The notes below the pieces were generated by a model. That model did not search any database. It saw nothing but the letters and a program-made list of their open reading frames with translations, and was not told the origin of the DNA. The position numbers and the translations under genes are program-made. This document shows, in pieces, positions 20,350-22,894 of a stretch of DNA of 22,894 nucleotides. Every line of letters starts with the position of its first letter. Position 1 is the first letter of the stretch. The stretch is from NCBI GenBank assembly GCA_031262895.1, contig JAISGW010000068.1:1-22894 (forward strand), given 5' to 3'. The stretch comes from Tannerella sp. GTDB lineage: Bacteria > Bacteroidota > Bacteroidia > Bacteroidales > Tannerellaceae.

Positions 20350-22894
20350 TTATTCCGGTACGATGCAGACTCGAAAACCGGCAAAACTGCTCCAGGTAGA
20401 TGGATCGACGTGGTTGCGAAAGGCTGCCATGAGACATCCAGAACTGGGAAGGTTGTCCCAATATCCTCCGCGAATGACGCGTTCAGAACCGGAAGTAGCG
20501 CCAATCGGGTCATTCGTAGCAGTAGTATTTAAGCTACCGTACCAGTCAGAACACCACTCCCATACGTTTCCCGACATATCATACAACCCCCAGCCGCTGG
20601 AAGTAGCCGTCCCCACTTCGTGAGTATGTCCACCCGAATTATTCCTTATCCAACCGTATTTGTCGTTCCATGACGCGCCCCAAGGATATACAGAGCCTTC
20701 TCCTGAAGCTGCCGTGCCCGCTCTGTTGGCGCATTCCCATTGACTCTCGGTGGGTATGCTTACTTTATAGCCTGATATCTTCTTGCCCAATTTTATCGTT
20801 AGCCAAGCTGCATAGGCATTGGCGCCATTCCAACTAACGTAGATAATCGGGAAAAGGTCATAGCCGTTGACCGGTGTCCATCGGCCGTCACTATAAGTAA
20901 GACCCCAATTGTTACTGCCCGCACTGGCTCTCACTATCTGGACTCCTTCGTACAGACCGTTGGATCCGACGCCCTTATCATTGAGGAATGCCGCGAATTG
21001 TGCATTGGTCACTTGGTAAGGAGACAGGTAATAATTTTTTGTGAGCGTCACTTTGTGCATTGGGTTATCGCCTTGTGACCCATTGCCCATGGTAAAAGTT
21101 TGTTTGGGAATGAAGTTGACCGTGAAACGGTCTTTCTGATTGCTGCTGCCAGGTACGAGAATGTAATTCAAGTCAAGCGGGGTACCAGCCGGCGTGCCGT
21201 CAGGCAAAAATAAAACCTTCGCCTCTTTGTCTCTGACACAGCGGGCACGATATTGTGTCTTTACAGCCTTTCCACCTCCAAGGGCACTGCCATCACTAAA
21301 GCTAACATCTAATGTGCCAGTTCCGTTAACAGATGCACAATCGGTAGAAGCGCTCCAATAACCGGAATTGATATTAAAACCATACTTGTCTGAAACAGGA
21401 TTATTTGAAACGGCAGAATAAATGGCTTTCAACTCCACGTATGTCGGCAAACGCCAAGGAGTAGTCGGGTCATCCGAAGGAATAGCTGCACAACTATTGG
21501 CTACGGGATTTGGATTTTGTGAAGCTGCCACATAATTTACAGCATTTCCCATTTTGTCATAACCAATATGAGCACCAAATGGAGGTTCTGAGTTCTCGCA
21601 TATATTCCCCAGAGTGTTTGTATAAATAAACCAATTATACCCTGCAGGCTGGTCACTGTTCTGTATCCAGAGGTCAATGCCGGGCAAACTGAAACTGTTG
21701 GCCGGTGCCACTTTCTGCGTGATCGTCAAAACCCTCTTAGCCGTGTCGGCGTAAAGGGTTATGGTACCTGTACGCTCTAAGTTCGTAGTATTCTTGCGGG
21801 CAGAGAAACGAAGGGTCTCCCCGTCATAACCCATGGGACTGTCTACTGTCAGCCAGCCCTTGCCGGAAGTGACTTCTGCAGTCCAAGTTTGTTGGTTTGT
21901 ATGAATTACTCCAGCAGTTAACTGAAGTTGTTCGTCATCAGGGATAAGCATGGTAGTCCGTTCTATACCCTCGTAAAGCAATTGCAAGGCGGGGGGCGTC
22001 GGGACTATCTGCGTGCTGTCGTAATCGTCTATGCTGCCCACGCTGAACTCTATCCGCGGATATGAGGCGCCGTCAAAGTCGAAAGTAAACTGGTAACGCT
22101 TCCCCATCTGGAAGGCGAAGGAATTCAGGTTCCCCACACCGGAGAAGTCCGGCTTCCCCTGGTAATTGTTCCCCTGGTAAAGTGCAGGGAATGGGTAGTA
22201 GGCCCGGGTGCCGGGAGAGGCCACAATCTGCAAGGTCGTAGAAGCCCTATACGTCACCAAGATGCCCGGGGACGTAGGCTCCGCCTCACCTTTCTTCAGG
22301 ATATGCCGGCTCGTTGAACCCACATAAAAGCCTTGGGGCAGCACCGGCATCTGCTCCGTTGGGGCAGTCAGGCTGATATAGGAGGAGTTCGGCCCTTTCG
22401 GAGGGAGGCTTATCGCATAGCTGCCGTCACTCTGCAGCGGGATACCCGCCGTATAGTCGGCCGTGCTGCTCTGATCCACCCAGTAGATGTCGTCCTTGGA
22501 GAAGTCCTGCGCGAGGTCCAGCTTTCCGTGCGTGTCCAAGTTGATGAGCTGCACCTTCTCTATGGTCACGTTCAGGTCCTTCGTCGTGTTCCGCGCCGCA
22601 AAGGTCGCCATCGAAAGGGCATGGCGAAAGTCAAGCCGCACGGTGTCGCCCTTGGCCAAGGCCTGCTTCTTCACCGCTATCAGGAAGTCCTCCGGCAGCT
22701 TCGCACCGCTCGGCTTAGAGCCGGTAATCGTGGGGCCGGGTTCGTTCGGGACTAAGTAGTCAACCAAGGCATTGTCACGCGGTGAAACCCCGTCGTTCAT
22801 CTGCGAGGAGAAACCGTTCACATTGACCGAGGCCGCCGGCGAGTAGGCATAGAAGCTCACCGCGTCGTCCTTGGCCGGCCAGTACAAAGAGGGC
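20350..22894 (-). CDS. Surface lipoprotein paralog: fimbrillin-like + BACON + FISUMP-like + SUMF1 (N-terminus outside window)
   Basis: The frame is open to the window edge, and its first visible residues (SLYWPAKDDAVSFYAY) align with about residue 129 of the neighbouring lipoprotein, so a signal peptide and about 128 residues lie beyond 22894. The fimbrillin-like part and BACON domain are close copies of the paralog at 17155-19551. After the BACON domain the two differ. This protein has an extra domain of about 150 residues (LWIQNSDQPAGYNWF ... WRLPTYVELKAIY ... GYWSAS ... YRARCVRD) resembling the FISUMP/DUF1566 family, then a SUMF1-type domain (TMGNGSQGDNPMHKVTLTKN, YQVTNAQFAAFL, IPTESQWECA, GNVWEWCSDW, RVIRGGYWDN). 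The catalytic Cys pair of formylglycine enzymes is not evident. Likely an exported ligand-binding or adhesion protein. Confidence 0.87.
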   Translation of the reverse strand, partial: PSLYWPAKDDAVSFYAYSPAASVNVNGFSSQMNDGVSPRDNALVDYLVPNEPGPTITGSKPSGAKLPEDFLIAVKKQALAKGDTVRLDFRHALSMATFAARNTTKDLNVTIEKVQLINLDTHGKLDLAQDFSKDDIYWVDQSSTADYTAGIPLQSDGSYAISLPPKGPNSSYISLTAPTEQMPVLPQGFYVGSTSRHILKKGEAEPTSPGILVTYRASTTLQIVASPGTRAYYPFPALYQGNNYQGKPDFSGVGNLNSFAFQMGKRYQFTFDFDGASYPRIEFSVGSIDDYDSTQIVPTPPALQLLYEGIERTTMLIPDDEQLQLTAGVIHTNQQTWTAEVTSGKGWLTVDSPMGYDGETLRFSARKNTTNLERTGTITLYADTAKRVLTITQKVAPANSFSLPGIDLWIQNSDQPAGYNWFIYTNTLGNICENSEPPFGAHIGYDKMGNAVNYVAASQNPNPVANSCAAIPSDDPTTPWRLPTYVELKAIYSAVSNNPVSDKYGFNINSGYWSASTDCASVNGTGTLDVSFSDGSALGGGKAVKTQYRARCVRDKEAKVLFLPDGTPAGTPLDLNYILVPGSSNQKDRFTVNFIPKQTFTMGNGSQGDNPMHKVTLTKNYYLSPYQVTNAQFAAFLNDKGVGSNGLYEGVQIVRASAGSNNWGLTYSDGRWTPVNGYDLFPIIYVSWNGANAYAAWLTIKLGKKISGYKVSIPTESQWECANRAGTAASGEGSVYPWGASWNDKYGWIRNNSGGHTHEVGTATSSGWGLYDMSGNVWEWCSDWYGSLNTTATNDPIGATSGSERVIRGGYWDNLPSSGCLMAAFRNHVDPSTWSSFAGFRVCIVPE

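Noticed and set aside
1..22894. tRNA, rRNA or riboswitch genes
   Set aside because: I saw no cloverleaf, rRNA-like or known riboswitch sequence in any gap, though structured RNAs are hard to exclude by eye.

Overview
The window is a Bacteroidales-type chromosome segment. The order rsmH - ftsL-like - ftsI (with a PASTA domain) - murE - mraY - murD - ftsW - murG/murC - ftsQ - ftsA - ftsZ - GatB/YqeY is the Bacteroidetes version of the division and cell wall (dcw) cluster. Promoter boxes fit the Bacteroidetes TAnnTTTG form, and the upstream lipoproteins are fimbrillin-like proteins with BACON and SUMF1 domains. The DNA is fairly GC-rich for the phylum. I cannot name the genus. Every gene I accept lies on the minus strand, so transcription runs from high to low coordinates.

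Region A (about 16985 down to 1) is one compact operon. Genes overlap by ATGA or sit a few bases apart from murE to ftsZ. It makes the peptidoglycan precursor (MurC, MurD, MurE, MraY, MurG), polymerises and crosslinks it at the septum (FtsW, FtsI), and builds the divisome (FtsL-like, FtsQ, FtsA, FtsZ). murF is absent, and no mraZ precedes rsmH. Three things are out of the ordinary. (1) MurG and MurC are one continuous 812-residue polypeptide. (2) Two foreign genes, a small ABC-type AAA ATPase and a DUF4435/TOPRIM-like protein, sit between murE and mraY. They are joined by a 4-nt overlap upstream, a 7-nt overlap between them and a 6-nt gap downstream. The pair resembles the AriA/AriB architecture of the PARIS anti-phage system. 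(3) The ftsW-murG junction carries a 42-bp tandem repeat array whose units keep an invariant hairpin stem.

Region B (17155-22894) holds two paralogous surface lipoproteins in direct orientation. They share fimbrillin-like and BACON domains but differ in their C-terminal modules; the second is cut by the window end.

Region C (19552-20349) is about 800 bp without a convincing gene. It is packed with short-period repeats (8, 7 and 21 bp), two promoter-like boxes, a nested mirror-symmetric palindrome array and a probable terminator.

The best candidate for an undescribed system is the ATPase/DUF4435 pair built into the essential cell wall operon, followed by the MurG-MurC fusion.
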